Shown piece by piece: positions 32,197-40,968 of a stretch of 64,000 nt of DNA. This DNA is from Pontibacillus salicampi (lineage in GTDB: Bacteria > Bacillota > Bacilli > Bacillales > BH030062), in the NCBI RefSeq assembly GCF_042434395.1, contig NZ_JBHLTP010000013.1, positions 310,001 through 374,000 on the forward strand, read 5' to 3'. How positions within the stretch are numbered: the first letter of the stretch is position 1; each line of letters starts with the position of its first letter. The notes below the pieces were generated by a model. It did not search any database and was not told the DNA's origin. It saw only the letters and a list, made by a program, of their open reading frames with translations. Made by a program: the position numbers and the translations under genes.

Positions 32197-33219
32197 TCAC
32201 CGAATATTCACCTTCACCCCGCTGGTGCTCGGTTTTTCGTCAGCATCCCCGATCTCGTCATTGTAGAGGTGGCATGCGACGTAATGGCCGGTGCCGATTT
32301 CCTGCCAGACGGGGGTGTGCTTGGCGCAGGCATCCATGGCCATGGGGCAGCGGGTACGGAAGACGCAGCCGGATGGTGGATGGATGGGGCTTGGGATTTC
32401 GCCTTCGATGACGATTTGCTCGCGCTCGTCTTCTACGTCTGGGTCTGGTATCGGGATAGCGGATAGCAGCGCGCGCGTGTATGGGTGGAGCGGGTTGTTA
32501 TAGAGCTCTTCGCTGTCGGTGAGCTCGACCATATGACCAAGGTACATGACGCCGATGCGGTCTGAGATGTGCTGGACCATGGATAGGTCATGAGCGATGA
32601 AGAGGTAGGTGAGTCCTTTTTCCTCTTGCAGCTGCTGCAGTAGGTTGACGACTTGGGCCTGCACGGATACGTCGAGAGCGGAGATGGGCTCGTCGGCGAT
32701 GATTATTTCTGGATCCAGTGCGAGTGCCCGGGCGATGCCGATGCGCTGACGCTGGCCTCCGCTGAATTCGTGCGGGTAGCGGTTGGCATGGTCGCGATTC
32801 AGGCCGACTTCTTCTAGAAGCTCATAAACCCGGTCGAGCTTTTCTGCTTCGGTTGCATACAGCTTATGTACCTCCATCGGCTCGGAGATAATCTCCTTTA
32901 CGGTGGAGCGTGGGTTTAGGGAAGCATATGGGTCCTGGAAGATCATCTGCATGTTCCGCTTTAAGCGAAATTGCTCGCGCTCCTTCATGGTATGGATGTT
33001 TTCGCCGTTATACAACACCTCGCCGTCTGTAGCGTCATACAGCCCCATAATGGTGCGGCCGGTCGTGGATTTGCCGCATCCGGACTCCCCAACGAGTCCG
33101 AATGTTTCTCCTTTATAGATGTCAAAGCTTACGTCGTCGACAGCCTTTAGCTCAAGGCCCTTGCCGACTGGAAAATATTTTTTCAATCTATCTACCTTCA
33201 GGGTCACTTCCTGCTTCAT
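32197..33219 (-). CDS. ykfD: Oligopeptide/murein-peptide ABC transporter ATPase YkfD
   Basis: 340 residues from the minus-strand ATG at 33219, which has CGGAGGAA upstream; the frame runs further back but overlaps ykfC with no ribosome site. Walker A GESGCGKSTTGR, signature FSGGQRQRIGIARAL, Walker B EIIIADEPISALD, and a C-terminal four-Cys iron-sulfur/zinc-type segment (SGCVFRTRCPMAMDAC) typical of OppF/DppF proteins. It supplies the second ATPase for the DppBCDE importer, dppD coding for the first. Position as last gene, overlapping ykfC by four bases, equals the B. subtilis dpp-ykf order. G+C is higher here than in most of the window. Confidence 0.92.
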   Translation of the reverse strand: MKQEVTLKVDRLKKYFPVGKGLELKAVDDVSFDIYKGETFGLVGESGCGKSTTGRTIMGLYDATDGEVLYNGENIHTMKEREQFRLKRNMQMIFQDPYASLNPRSTVKEIISEPMEVHKLYATEAEKLDRVYELLEEVGLNRDHANRYPHEFSGGQRQRIGIARALALDPEIIIADEPISALDVSVQAQVVNLLQQLQEEKGLTYLFIAHDLSMVQHISDRIGVMYLGHMVELTDSEELYNNPLHPYTRALLSAIPIPDPDVEDEREQIVIEGEIPSPIHPPSGCVFRTRCPMAMDACAKHTPVWQEIGTGHYVACHLYNDEIGDADEKPSTSGVKVNIR

Positions 33220-34151
33220 GAGGATTCCTCCGTTTCGTGCCAAAAGCGCCGTGCTGCGCATAGCTCTTTTTCATAAAAGGTCCCTTCGATTGGGATGACC
33301 TCGATGCTTTTGCCGGTTTTTGGTGCGTGCAGCATTTTACCGTCTCCGTAATAGATTGCAACGTGGTGGACGCTTCCTTTTCCTTCCTCATAGGCAAAAT
33401 AGATAAGGTCGCCTGGCGCTACTTCATCCAAAGGAATTTCTTTGCCGCTTAACACTTGATCAGATGCATCTCGTGGTATTTCATAGCCTGCAGCTTTGAG
33501 CATATTGTAGCTGAATCCGGAGCAATCATAGCCAAAGGAGCTCATGCCGCCCCAGAAGTATGGGAGGTCAATGAACTGCATGCCTGCAGCTACGACATCC
33601 TCACCGTTCCCCTGTGGAATGGCATCTAAGGAAGCAAATACTTCCACATGAAGCGCCTGTACGTAGGCTGGACCGTCCTCAGGCGTTCGTACCTGCACAT
33701 AGTCCTCTGCTTTGCCAGTTACGGACAACAGCGTTAAGTAGCTGACATCGAATAGATGCTCGCCTTCTGTATTCAAAAGGGGAGCGGATGGAGTAATAAC
33801 GCGTGCCACGGTGCTCGCATTCCAATGCTCGTCCACCTCGGCAATTTGGTGAATTGGTACCCAGCCGGGATAGCCGCGCTTATCTTTTTTGGAGGCTTGC
33901 GATGGAACAACGATTTCAGCCCAATAGCCCTTAATACGATCGACGATGACCTCTTCGCCAAACAGCATTTGGGATTGAACCAGATTATTGCTGCACAAGG
34001 CGAGCCGCGGCTCATAGGTCATGCGGGCATACCATTCATCGAGCCGGAGCGGATTCGTTAAACCAGGCTCATCTATTACACGTGCGGAATCGGGTGTGGT
34101 CCAAAGTGTTGCTACTGGTACTTGTACGATCCATTTTGTTTGTTCACTCAT
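33216..34151 (-). CDS. ykfC: Gamma-D-glutamyl-L-lysine/diamino acid endopeptidase YkfC
   Basis: 311 residues. Two SH3-like segments fill the N-terminal 170 residues (YWAEIVVPSQ, YPGWVPIHQI, YVQVRTPEDGPAYVQ), followed by an NlpC/P60 domain. The catalytic Cys210 is in GYDCSGFSYNML and His263 and His275 are in HHVAIYYGDG and MLHAPKTG. The enzyme cuts between gamma-D-Glu and the diamino acid of murein peptides carrying free N-terminal L-Ala. There is no signal peptide here, so it should work in the cytoplasm on peptides imported by DppBCDE, before YkfB epimerises L-Ala-D-Glu. It overlaps ykfB and ykfD by four bases each. Confidence 0.94.
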   Translation of the reverse strand: MSEQTKWIVQVPVATLWTTPDSARVIDEPGLTNPLRLDEWYARMTYEPRLALCSNNLVQSQMLFGEEVIVDRIKGYWAEIVVPSQASKKDKRGYPGWVPIHQIAEVDEHWNASTVARVITPSAPLLNTEGEHLFDVSYLTLLSVTGKAEDYVQVRTPEDGPAYVQALHVEVFASLDAIPQGNGEDVVAAGMQFIDLPYFWGGMSSFGYDCSGFSYNMLKAAGYEIPRDASDQVLSGKEIPLDEVAPGDLIYFAYEEGKGSVHHVAIYYGDGKMLHAPKTGKSIEVIPIEGTFYEKELCAARRFWHETEESS

Positions 34152-35245
34152 CGAATTGCCTCCTTTTCTGTACGCACATTAGTTATGCCAAGACCAGCCT
34201 CGTCTGTAAACGTTATAATACGTCCATTGTATTGCATACCGCCGTCAATTAAATCCTCGCTTAGCATGAGTGGTGCATCAAAGTCTACGCGGGTAACATT
34301 CCGCTGACTTGCAGCAAAGTGGGCTGCGGCGGTAACGCCTAGCTTCGTTTCAATCATGCTGCCGACCATGCATGGTACACCGAAGCTTTCAGCCAGCTTG
34401 TTAATTTGCAAAGCTTTATGAATACCTCCTGCTTTCATCAGCTTGATGTTCAATAAATCAGCACTTCTCGTGACAAGGACGCGGCGTGCATCCTCTTCTG
34501 AAAAGACACTCTCATCCGCCATGATGTGTATAGAGGTGTGGTCTGTCACATATTTTAATCCTTCTATGTCGTGGGCAGGTACTGGCTGCTCTACTAGCTC
34601 AATTCCAAGCTCCCGCTGCTCCATTTGCTGAATGGCGGATACGGCTTCCTTAGGGGTCCAGCCCTGATTGGCATCCAAGCGAATGGTGGCTTCAGAGCCG
34701 ATTCGTTCGCGGATAGCTTCTATTCTCGCTATATCGGCTGCTATTGTATCCTTGCCAACTTTTATTTTTAATACAGGGAATCCATTTTCTACATAAGCAG
34801 CGGCGTCCTCCGCCATTTCGGCTGGAGAGTTCACGCTGACAGTGTAATCTGTTTCTAATTGTGATGTGCTTCCGCCAAGCAGCTGGTATAACGGAAGGCC
34901 ACACCGTTTAGCAAAGCAGTCATGCAGAGCAATGTCTACGGCTGCTTTGGCACTCGTATTGCCGACAATCGACGTATGTAAGAGGTGGAGCACTTCTTCT
35001 CTAGCCAATAGGGACTTTCCTATAAGTGCCGGACTTAGGATATGCTTGATGGTTTCTTGGATGCTAAAGAGGCTTTCTCCGGTAATAACATGGGTAGGAG
35101 GTGCCTCTCCCCAGCCTGTGGTTCCATCATCACACGTTATTTTCACATAGATGGATTCTGCCACCGTTACAGTACGCAGCGCTGTTTTGAACGGCTTATG
35201 TAATGGTATGGCTACGGGATAGGTTTCTATGGTTTTGATGTTCAT
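34148..35245 (-). CDS. ykfB: L-Ala-D/L-Glu epimerase YkfB
   Basis: 365 residues of the enolase superfamily. The active-site residues fall at the positions I recall for the B. subtilis enzyme: Lys160 and Lys162 (VLKIKVG), Asp191 (RLDANQGW), Glu219 (ELVEQP), Asp244 (MADESVF) and Lys268 (NIKLMKAGG). The enzyme turns L-Ala-D-Glu from murein into L-Ala-L-Glu so that ordinary peptidases can use it. It is separated from dppE by 127 bases with a terminator-like hairpin, so expression of the ykf genes may be set lower than that of the dpp genes. Overlaps ykfC by four bases. Confidence 0.95.
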   Translation of the reverse strand: MNIKTIETYPVAIPLHKPFKTALRTVTVAESIYVKITCDDGTTGWGEAPPTHVITGESLFSIQETIKHILSPALIGKSLLAREEVLHLLHTSIVGNTSAKAAVDIALHDCFAKRCGLPLYQLLGGSTSQLETDYTVSVNSPAEMAEDAAAYVENGFPVLKIKVGKDTIAADIARIEAIRERIGSEATIRLDANQGWTPKEAVSAIQQMEQRELGIELVEQPVPAHDIEGLKYVTDHTSIHIMADESVFSEEDARRVLVTRSADLLNIKLMKAGGIHKALQINKLAESFGVPCMVGSMIETKLGVTAAAHFAASQRNVTRVDFDAPLMLSEDLIDGGMQYNGRIITFTDEAGLGITNVRTEKEAIR

Positions 35246-35325
35246 CGTGTCATCCTTTCAACTATGAAACGTCTTTCTACCTACTACTTTCGCTTTCTTC
35301 CCTCTTTATTCCTTTATTATGTATA

Positions 35326-35364
35326 GAAAACAGGACCGCCGCACCGATTGGGGCGGAAGTCCTG
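35326..35364 (-). terminator. Hairpin terminator or attenuator between dppE and ykfB
   Basis: On the minus strand CAGGA...CCGCC pairs with GGCGG...TCCTG, an interrupted GC-rich stem with a loop of about ten bases, followed by TTTTC. Lying inside an otherwise continuous operon, it probably lowers transcription of ykfBCD relative to dppABCDE. Confidence 0.7.
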
Positions 35365-35372
35365 TAGTACCA

Positions 35373-37001
35373 TTACTCTTTATCTGCCCATTTTAAATCT
35401 AGATAGCCAACTGGATGGCGGACAATGTCCTTCACTCCAGGCTTGTGCAGATACACTTGATTGTAAAAATGGATAGGGAAGATTGGCATTTCGGCAAACA
35501 GAAGTTTTTCTGCTTCATACATGTATTCAAAGCGTTGTTCTTCTTCTTTTTCAGCCTTTGCTTGCTCAATTAGCTTATCATACTCTTCGTTGGACCAGCC
35601 TGTTCTGTTCATCGTAGAGTTTGTCGTGAAGCTCTCCAGGAAGTTAATCGGATCGGCGTAATCAGCAAGGAAGGAGCTTCTGGAAAGCTGGTGCTTTAAG
35701 TTCTTTTGATCCTGCAGGAAAACATTCCATTCGGCATTTTCCAGTGTGATTTCAACGCCTAGTGCGTCCTTATACATTTCCTGCATACTTTCTGCGATAG
35801 CTTTATGGGATTCGCTCGTGTTATAGCTTAGGGTGATTTTCGGAAGCTCATCATACCCTTCCTCCTTCATCCCTTCCTCTAACAATTTCTTAGCTTCTTC
35901 TGGATTTGTCTCTACTAGCTTGCCGTTTACTTCACGGAAGTCTTTGTCAGATGGTCCAGTGAATCCTGGGGAGACAAAGCCAAATGCTGCTTCTTCTCCT
36001 TTTTTCGTAATATAGTCCACAATTTCCTGCTGGTTAACGGCCATGGCGAATGCTTTTCGGATTTTTTCATTTTGGAATGGTTCCTCATTAACATTGAAGC
36101 GGTAGAAATAGGTACCTGCCTGGTCTTCAATAACGACTTCTTCGCTATCCAAAAGCTGTTCAGTCATTTCTGCTGGTATTTCAGAAACGTCCAGCTCACC
36201 GCTTTCATACATCTGGTATTCCGTATTGGTCTCGTTCACCATCGCCCAATTGATTTTATCCAGGTTGACGGTTTCTTTATCCCAATATTGATCGTTCTTC
36301 TCCATAATCATTTCACTATCGTGCTTCCAGGAGGCAACGGTGAAAGGACCATTCCCGACAAAGGTATCTGCTTCTGCGAACCATTCTGCGTTTTCCGTAG
36401 CGACGCTTTCATTGACTGGGAAGAAAGCAGGGTTCGTTGTTAAATGTAGAAAATAGTTCGTTGGAGAGGACAGCGTCACTTTCAGCTCTTTATCGTTTAC
36501 TGCTTCGACCATGACGTCGTCACGGGAGCCCTCGCCATTGTTATACGCTTCTCCGCCTTTAATAAAATAGCCAAGAAAGGCAGCCGGAGAAGCCACTTCA
36601 GGGTCTAATAAGTTTTTCCATGCGTATTCAAAATCGCCTGCTGTGACATCATCGCCGTTAGACCATTTGGCGTCCTCACGGATGGTGAAGGTGTACACCG
36701 TACCGTCGTCTGATACGGTCCAGTCCTCAGCAGCTGCCGGCTGTGGCTGGTCATCCTTGCCGAGACGAGTCAGTCCTTCCATAACATTGTTTAAGACGTT
36801 CCAGGAATTCGAGTCAAAACCTATTGGTGGATTCATGGAGGTAGGCTCTGTTCCATTGTTCATGTACAATACTTTTTCCTCGCTGCTTTCACTGTTGTTA
36901 TCATCGCTGGATTCCTCACTGCCAGCATCCTCATTTGCCGTACAAGCGCTTAACGCAAGGGCAAACAGAACAGTCATGACTAACCATAACCATTTTTTCA
37001 T
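35373..37001 (-). CDS. dppE: Peptide ABC transporter substrate-binding lipoprotein DppE
   Basis: 542 residues from the ATG at 37001, seven bases after AGGGGG. An in-frame ATG two codons earlier is too close to that site. A lipoprotein signal is clear: MKKWLWLVMTVLFALALSAC with Cys20 as lipid attachment site, followed by an acidic Ser/Glu/Asp-rich linker. The mature part is a cluster C (SBP_bac_5) binding protein of normal size: EPTSMNPPIGFDSNSW, YTFTIREDAKWSNGDDVTAGDFEYAWK, and a C-terminal FPIHFYNQVYL. It captures dipeptides and probably murein tripeptides for DppBCD and YkfD. The mature N-terminus is strongly acidic, as often in moderately halophilic species. Confidence 0.93.
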   Translation of the reverse strand: MKKWLWLVMTVLFALALSACTANEDAGSEESSDDNNSESSEEKVLYMNNGTEPTSMNPPIGFDSNSWNVLNNVMEGLTRLGKDDQPQPAAAEDWTVSDDGTVYTFTIREDAKWSNGDDVTAGDFEYAWKNLLDPEVASPAAFLGYFIKGGEAYNNGEGSRDDVMVEAVNDKELKVTLSSPTNYFLHLTTNPAFFPVNESVATENAEWFAEADTFVGNGPFTVASWKHDSEMIMEKNDQYWDKETVNLDKINWAMVNETNTEYQMYESGELDVSEIPAEMTEQLLDSEEVVIEDQAGTYFYRFNVNEEPFQNEKIRKAFAMAVNQQEIVDYITKKGEEAAFGFVSPGFTGPSDKDFREVNGKLVETNPEEAKKLLEEGMKEEGYDELPKITLSYNTSESHKAIAESMQEMYKDALGVEITLENAEWNVFLQDQKNLKHQLSRSSFLADYADPINFLESFTTNSTMNRTGWSNEEYDKLIEQAKAEKEEEQRFEYMYEAEKLLFAEMPIFPIHFYNQVYLHKPGVKDIVRHPVGYLDLKWADKE

Positions 37002-37023
37002 CTTCATTCCCCCTAGTTGTAAA

Positions 37024-38016
37024 TTAAGTTGCCAGGTGTTGCTTTGCCCGTTCATCCTGAAGCCAGCACTCTACTGCGTGGGTGTGGCTTAAATCAGCAT
37101 GAAACGGATATACTTTCCCGCACACCTCCATTGCCAGGGGACACCGTGCTGTGAACGGGCACCCTTCTGGAGGGGCGAATAAGTCAGGTGGCGTCCCATC
37201 AATCGGGACGAGCTTGTCCGTCTTTTGATCAAGACGTGGAACGGAGTGTAACAGCCCTTGTGTATAAGGATGCTGGGCCTGATAAAAAATTTCTCGGCGA
37301 GTGCCGACTTCGATAATTTTGCCAGCGTACATTACGGCGATGCGATCGGCAATCTTGGCAACAACGCCAAGGTCGTGCGTGATTAATATAATGGATACGC
37401 CTGTTTCTTGTTGAATCCTATCGAACAGCTTCAAAATTTGTGCCTGTATCGTTACATCAAGAGCGGTGGTTGGTTCATCAGCTATCAATAGCTCAGGCTC
37501 ACAAATTAGGGCCATCGCGATGACAATTCGCTGTCGCATACCGCCGCTGAATTGATGGGGATATTGCTTTAATCGTTCTTCCGGGCTCGGAATACCGACG
37601 AGATTCAGCATCTCTGTTGCCTTCTTTTTGGCCTCAGCTTGCGAGAGTCTTTGATGCTGCTTTATTCCTTCGGTTAGCTGCGTGCCGATGGTAAGCGTCG
37701 GATTCAATGCTGTCATGGGATCCTGAAAAATCATTGAGATGTCTACCCCTCGAATGGCCCGTACTTCCTTGTCGGACAGCCTTGTAATGTCGCGCCCTTT
37801 AAACGTAATCGAGCCCCGTTCAATGGTGCCGGGAGGGGATGGGATCAGCTTCATAATGCTGTTGGCTGTAACACTTTTGCCGCATCCGGACTCTCCAACG
37901 ATTGCTAGCGTTTCTCCTTTATGTACGTCAAGGTGAACGCCGCGCACGGCCTGCACTTTGCCGCCGTATGTCTGAAAGGAGACGTGTAAATCTTTAATTT
38001 CGAGTATTTTCTCCAT
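37024..38016 (-). CDS. dppD: Dipeptide ABC transporter ATPase DppD
   Basis: 330 residues. Walker A GESGCGKSVTANS near 39-51, signature FSGGMRQRIVIAMAL, Walker B ELLIADEPTTALDVT and the His switch ILITHDLGVVAK. The C-terminal ~70 residues carry the Cys-rich oligopeptide/dipeptide transporter extension (PPEGCPFTARCPLAMEVC). With YkfD it powers the DppBC channel. Four bases separate it from dppC, and 22 from dppE downstream. The minus-strand ribosome site is AGGAGGTAAC just ahead of the ATG. Confidence 0.93.
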   Translation of the reverse strand: MEKILEIKDLHVSFQTYGGKVQAVRGVHLDVHKGETLAIVGESGCGKSVTANSIMKLIPSPPGTIERGSITFKGRDITRLSDKEVRAIRGVDISMIFQDPMTALNPTLTIGTQLTEGIKQHQRLSQAEAKKKATEMLNLVGIPSPEERLKQYPHQFSGGMRQRIVIAMALICEPELLIADEPTTALDVTIQAQILKLFDRIQQETGVSIILITHDLGVVAKIADRIAVMYAGKIIEVGTRREIFYQAQHPYTQGLLHSVPRLDQKTDKLVPIDGTPPDLFAPPEGCPFTARCPLAMEVCGKVYPFHADLSHTHAVECWLQDERAKQHLAT

Positions 38017-38020
38017 GCTG

Positions 38021-38977
38021 TTACCTCCTTAGCTTCGGATCGAGTGCGTCCTGAAGTCCATCTCCGAGTACATTAAAAGCAAACATCGTAGCCGAGATGA
38101 AGAAGGCTGGGAAGAACAAACGCCACCAATGTCCTGATAAAATGACGCCTAATGCTTCGTTTGCCATCATCCCCCAGCTCGAATAAGGGGATTGAATGCC
38201 GAGTCCTAGAAAGCTTAAGAAGGCCTCTGCGAAAATGGCAGTTGGAACGGTTAGCGTCATTTGCACAATGATAGGACCCATCGTGTTCGGAAGCAGGTTT
38301 TTCTTAATAATGCGCATCGTTTTCGCTCCAAAGGATTGGGAGGCAAGCACGAATTCATAGTTCTTCAACTGTAATACCTGTCCCCGCACAATTCTTGCCA
38401 TGCCTACCCAGCCTGTTACCGTTAATGCGACAATAATGGTTAATAAACTCGGTCCCATCACAACGAGTAGTAGAATGACGACGAGTAAATAGGGCAAGCC
38501 ATATAAAATTTCAATAATACGCATCATGATGTTGTCGGTTCTGCCGCCTTTATAGCCAGCAATCCCTCCATAGACAACCCCGATGAAAAAGTCGATCAGC
38601 GCTGCCATCAGTCCGACAAACAAGGATATTCTTGCGCCATACCACGTTCTGGTGAACACATCACGTCCAAGCTTGTCCGTACCAAACCAATGCTCAGCTG
38701 AGGGCGGCTGATTTTGATTGGCTAGTGCCTGATCCGACACACTGTGTGGCGATATAATTGGTCCGAAAATGGCCATAAAGCCAAGGGCTAGTAGAAATAA
38801 AAGCCCTCCCATCGCAAGCTTATTCTGCCGCAGTCGCTGCCAGGCGTCCTGCCAATAGGAGAGCGAAGGCCTGACCACTGTTTCGGCGTCGTTTGGATTT
38901 TTTTCTTTTCGTTGAAACCATTCATCTGGAATGCTAGAGGGATGGTTCTTCCACTCCTTCGTCTTTTGTGCTTGCAC
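38021..38977 (-). CDS. dppC: Dipeptide ABC transporter permease DppC
   Basis: 318 residues from a GTG at 38977, which has GGGAGGG seven bases upstream; the open frame reaches further back but only by reading within dppB. After a ~75-residue hydrophilic start comes a first helix (GGLLFLLALGFMAIFGPI), the OppC N-terminal signature HWFGTDKLGRDVFTRTWYGARIS, and the EAA loop LASQSFGAKTMRIIKKNLLPN. About six membrane segments. The gene starts inside the end of dppB (44-base overlap), which is longer than usual and might hold translation of the two permeases at a fixed ratio. Confidence 0.92.
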   Translation of the reverse strand: MQAQKTKEWKNHPSSIPDEWFQRKEKNPNDAETVVRPSLSYWQDAWQRLRQNKLAMGGLLFLLALGFMAIFGPIISPHSVSDQALANQNQPPSAEHWFGTDKLGRDVFTRTWYGARISLFVGLMAALIDFFIGVVYGGIAGYKGGRTDNIMMRIIEILYGLPYLLVVILLLVVMGPSLLTIIVALTVTGWVGMARIVRGQVLQLKNYEFVLASQSFGAKTMRIIKKNLLPNTMGPIIVQMTLTVPTAIFAEAFLSFLGLGIQSPYSSWGMMANEALGVILSGHWWRLFFPAFFISATMFAFNVLGDGLQDALDPKLRR

Positions 38978-39923
38978 GGAATCGCCCTCCCTTTCGTTTG
39001 GTGTCGTTATGTAATTTGATACGAGGATCGAGAATGCCATAAGCTATATCGACTAAAAACAGCATGCCAATGAGAAAGGCGCTATAGAACACCGTTGTCC
39101 CCATAATGACAGGGTAGTCACGCTGATTGATGCTTTCGACGAAATATTTTCCCATACCAGGAATGGCGAAGATTTTTTCAATGACAAATGTACCTGTCAA
39201 AATGCCCGCAAGCAGTGTGCCTAAAATGGTGACAACAGGTAGAAGCGCATTCTTTAACGCGTGCTTGATAACGATTTTCCACGGGTGTAGCCCCTTCGCT
39301 CTGGCGGTTTTAATATAATCCTGTGTCAAGGTTTCTACCATGCTAGAGCGGGTGAGGCGGGCAATGATCGCCATCGGTCCAGTCGCTAAAGCGAGGGTAG
39401 GCAGAATCATATGCATCGGGCTCTTCCATGTTGCTGCCGGTAGAATTTCAAGATAAACGGCAAAGGACTGAATGAAGAAGGTAGCCAGGACGAAGTTTGG
39501 TATGGAAATTCCTAATACGGCTACCGTCATCGCTAGATAATCGATGATGCCGTTATGCTTCAGCGCCGCAAATACTCCAAGCAGAATGCCGGATATAATC
39601 GCTACGACAATCGTAATCATGCCAAGCTCAAAGGAAATAGGAAAGCCGCGTCCTAACAAGTCATTAACTGTTTCGGTTGGCTGTTTAATGGAAGGTCCGA
39701 AATCAAACGTGGCAACAGATTTCATGTAAATGAGATATTGCACAAATAAAGGCTCATCCAGGTGATAATGCTTTTCGAGGTTAGCTTGCACTGTTTCATT
39801 GCTGCCTCGCTCCTCGTTGAAAGGCGAACCAGGGATGGCGTGCATGAGAAAAAAGGTGATAGAGGCAATGATGAAAATCGTAAAGATCATCAACAGGAAC
39901 CTCTTTATTATGTAGCGAACCAT
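38934..39923 (-). CDS. dppB: Dipeptide ABC transporter permease DppB
   Basis: 329 residues, six membrane segments, starting MVRYIIKRFLLMIFTIFII. Motifs of the binding-protein-dependent permease family: FGPSIKQPTETVNDLLGRG, and the EAA loop IKTARAKGLHPWKIVIKHAL with the invariant Gly. It forms the channel with DppC. The C-terminal tail after IAYGILDPRIK is 28 residues of basic and acidic sequence, somewhat long, because it reads through the start of dppC. It begins 12 bases after dppA. Confidence 0.93.
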   Translation of the reverse strand: MVRYIIKRFLLMIFTIFIIASITFFLMHAIPGSPFNEERGSNETVQANLEKHYHLDEPLFVQYLIYMKSVATFDFGPSIKQPTETVNDLLGRGFPISFELGMITIVVAIISGILLGVFAALKHNGIIDYLAMTVAVLGISIPNFVLATFFIQSFAVYLEILPAATWKSPMHMILPTLALATGPMAIIARLTRSSMVETLTQDYIKTARAKGLHPWKIVIKHALKNALLPVVTILGTLLAGILTGTFVIEKIFAIPGMGKYFVESINQRDYPVIMGTTVFYSAFLIGMLFLVDIAYGILDPRIKLHNDTKRKGGRFRASTKDEGVEEPSL

Positions 39924-39935
39924 GTGTGTTCCCCC

Positions 39936-40760
39936 TTAGCTGAATGATGTACGCATCGCAAGCTCTGTCATGACTAGCATCGCTTGGTAGGCTTCGAGAA
40001 TATCCTTTGCTTCAAATTTGACCGTTGTTGAATTTGGCTCTAATTCTGTACCAGGCATCAGATTAGCCCATTCTGCTTCCCCGTAGTTTGTGAATTCGAT
40101 CCGTAGTGTTGGGTTTTTCGGAGGGATGAGCGGCTCCACGTTATGCCGGTTTGCTAAAGCTTGTTCCGTTCTTGTTCGCAGAAGTTTTTCTGCTCGTTTA
40201 GGAGACAACGTCTTAACAGCGGAACGCGATATGCTCTCCTTCACTGCAGCGGTCGTCACACCTGGAATGAGTGCCTCTGCCTCCTGTGCTGCACAATCAT
40301 CTCCAGCCACCATTAATACGGGCACTCCGTAATAGCCTGCTACGTAGGCGTTAAGCCCTAGTTCTCCAACAGTCACATCGTCTATGTAAAAATTACGAAC
40401 TGCTAGAATCATAGAGTGAGACATTACCCCTTTTGTAGCTGCCCGGGCATGATAGCCAAGAAACATGGCACCACCAAAGCTTTCGTCCAATCCTTGCATC
40501 ATTGAGTATGGCTTCACATCTCCTGTAATCAAATCAGCAGAGGGATGCAGCTCATCAAATAATAGGTTATTCATTTTGGAATGACTGTCATTGACTAGTA
40601 TTTCTTCCACATTGCTGCCGAATGCAGTATCCAATACGTGATTCGTTTCCTGGGTCATGATACGTCGGGACCGTTCATAATTATGTTTGTTTGAATCGAC
40701 AAAGGAGATATCAGGTAATCCCGTAATCCCTTCCATATCAACTGATACATACAACTTCAT
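39936..40760 (-). CDS. dppA: D-aminopeptidase DppA (M55 family)
   Basis: 274 residues from the ATG at 40760, eight bases after GGAGGC; the frame is open 27 codons further but without a ribosome site. Metal ligands and catalytic residues are where I recall them in B. subtilis DppA: Asp8 and Glu10 (SVDMEGITG), His60 (ILVNDSHSKMN), His104 (FLGYHARA), nucleophile-type His115 (VMSHSM) and Glu133 (TVGELGLNAY). The decameric zinc enzyme removes N-terminal D-residues, e.g. from D-Ala-D-Ala released during sporulation or wall turnover. First gene of the dpp-ykf operon; a CodY-like box overlaps its promoter. Confidence 0.95.
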   Translation of the reverse strand: MKLYVSVDMEGITGLPDISFVDSNKHNYERSRRIMTQETNHVLDTAFGSNVEEILVNDSHSKMNNLLFDELHPSADLITGDVKPYSMMQGLDESFGGAMFLGYHARAATKGVMSHSMILAVRNFYIDDVTVGELGLNAYVAGYYGVPVLMVAGDDCAAQEAEALIPGVTTAAVKESISRSAVKTLSPKRAEKLLRTRTEQALANRHNVEPLIPPKNPTLRIEFTNYGEAEWANLMPGTELEPNSTTVKFEAKDILEAYQAMLVMTELAMRTSFS

Positions 40761-40800
40761 GTAAGAGCCTCCGTTTGTGAAATTTTGTGGTAATATTAAT

Positions 40801-40815
40801 AATTTTCTTATAATT
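40801..40815. promoter_or_regulatory. CodY-like box in the dppA promoter region
   Basis: AATTTTCTTATAATT matches the palindromic CodY consensus AATTTTCWGAAAATT at 13 of 15 positions. It sits about 40-55 bases upstream of the dppA start, with TTGATA and TAATAT elements around it on the minus strand. In B. subtilis the dpp operon is a well-known CodY target, so repression by branched-chain amino acids and GTP is likely here too. The box also lies upstream of the rightward leader at 40860-40968 and could affect both directions. Confidence 0.7.
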
Positions 40816-40870
40816 TTATCAACAAAATATGGAATTGGCAATAAAAGAAAGAAATAGCCGGTGTTTCCAG

Positions 40871-40920
40871 ACTCCGTTATTTTTGGAGTGAATAGGTGTC
40901 CTGCTCACTCCTTTTGTTTT
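40871..40920 (+). promoter_or_regulatory. Two mutually exclusive hairpins in the leader of the glycosyltransferase gene
   Basis: ACTCC (40871-40875) can pair with GGAGT (40885-40889). The same GGAGTGA (40885-40891) can instead pair with TCACTCC (40905-40911), and that second hairpin is followed by TTTTGTTTT, a terminator form. The arrangement resembles a transcription attenuator or riboswitch expression platform in the leader of the gene at 40969. No known aptamer sequence was recognised. Confidence 0.5.
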
Positions 40921-40968
40921 CTATCGACATATGCTGTAACCAATGATAAAGAAAAAGGCGGTGCAGCA

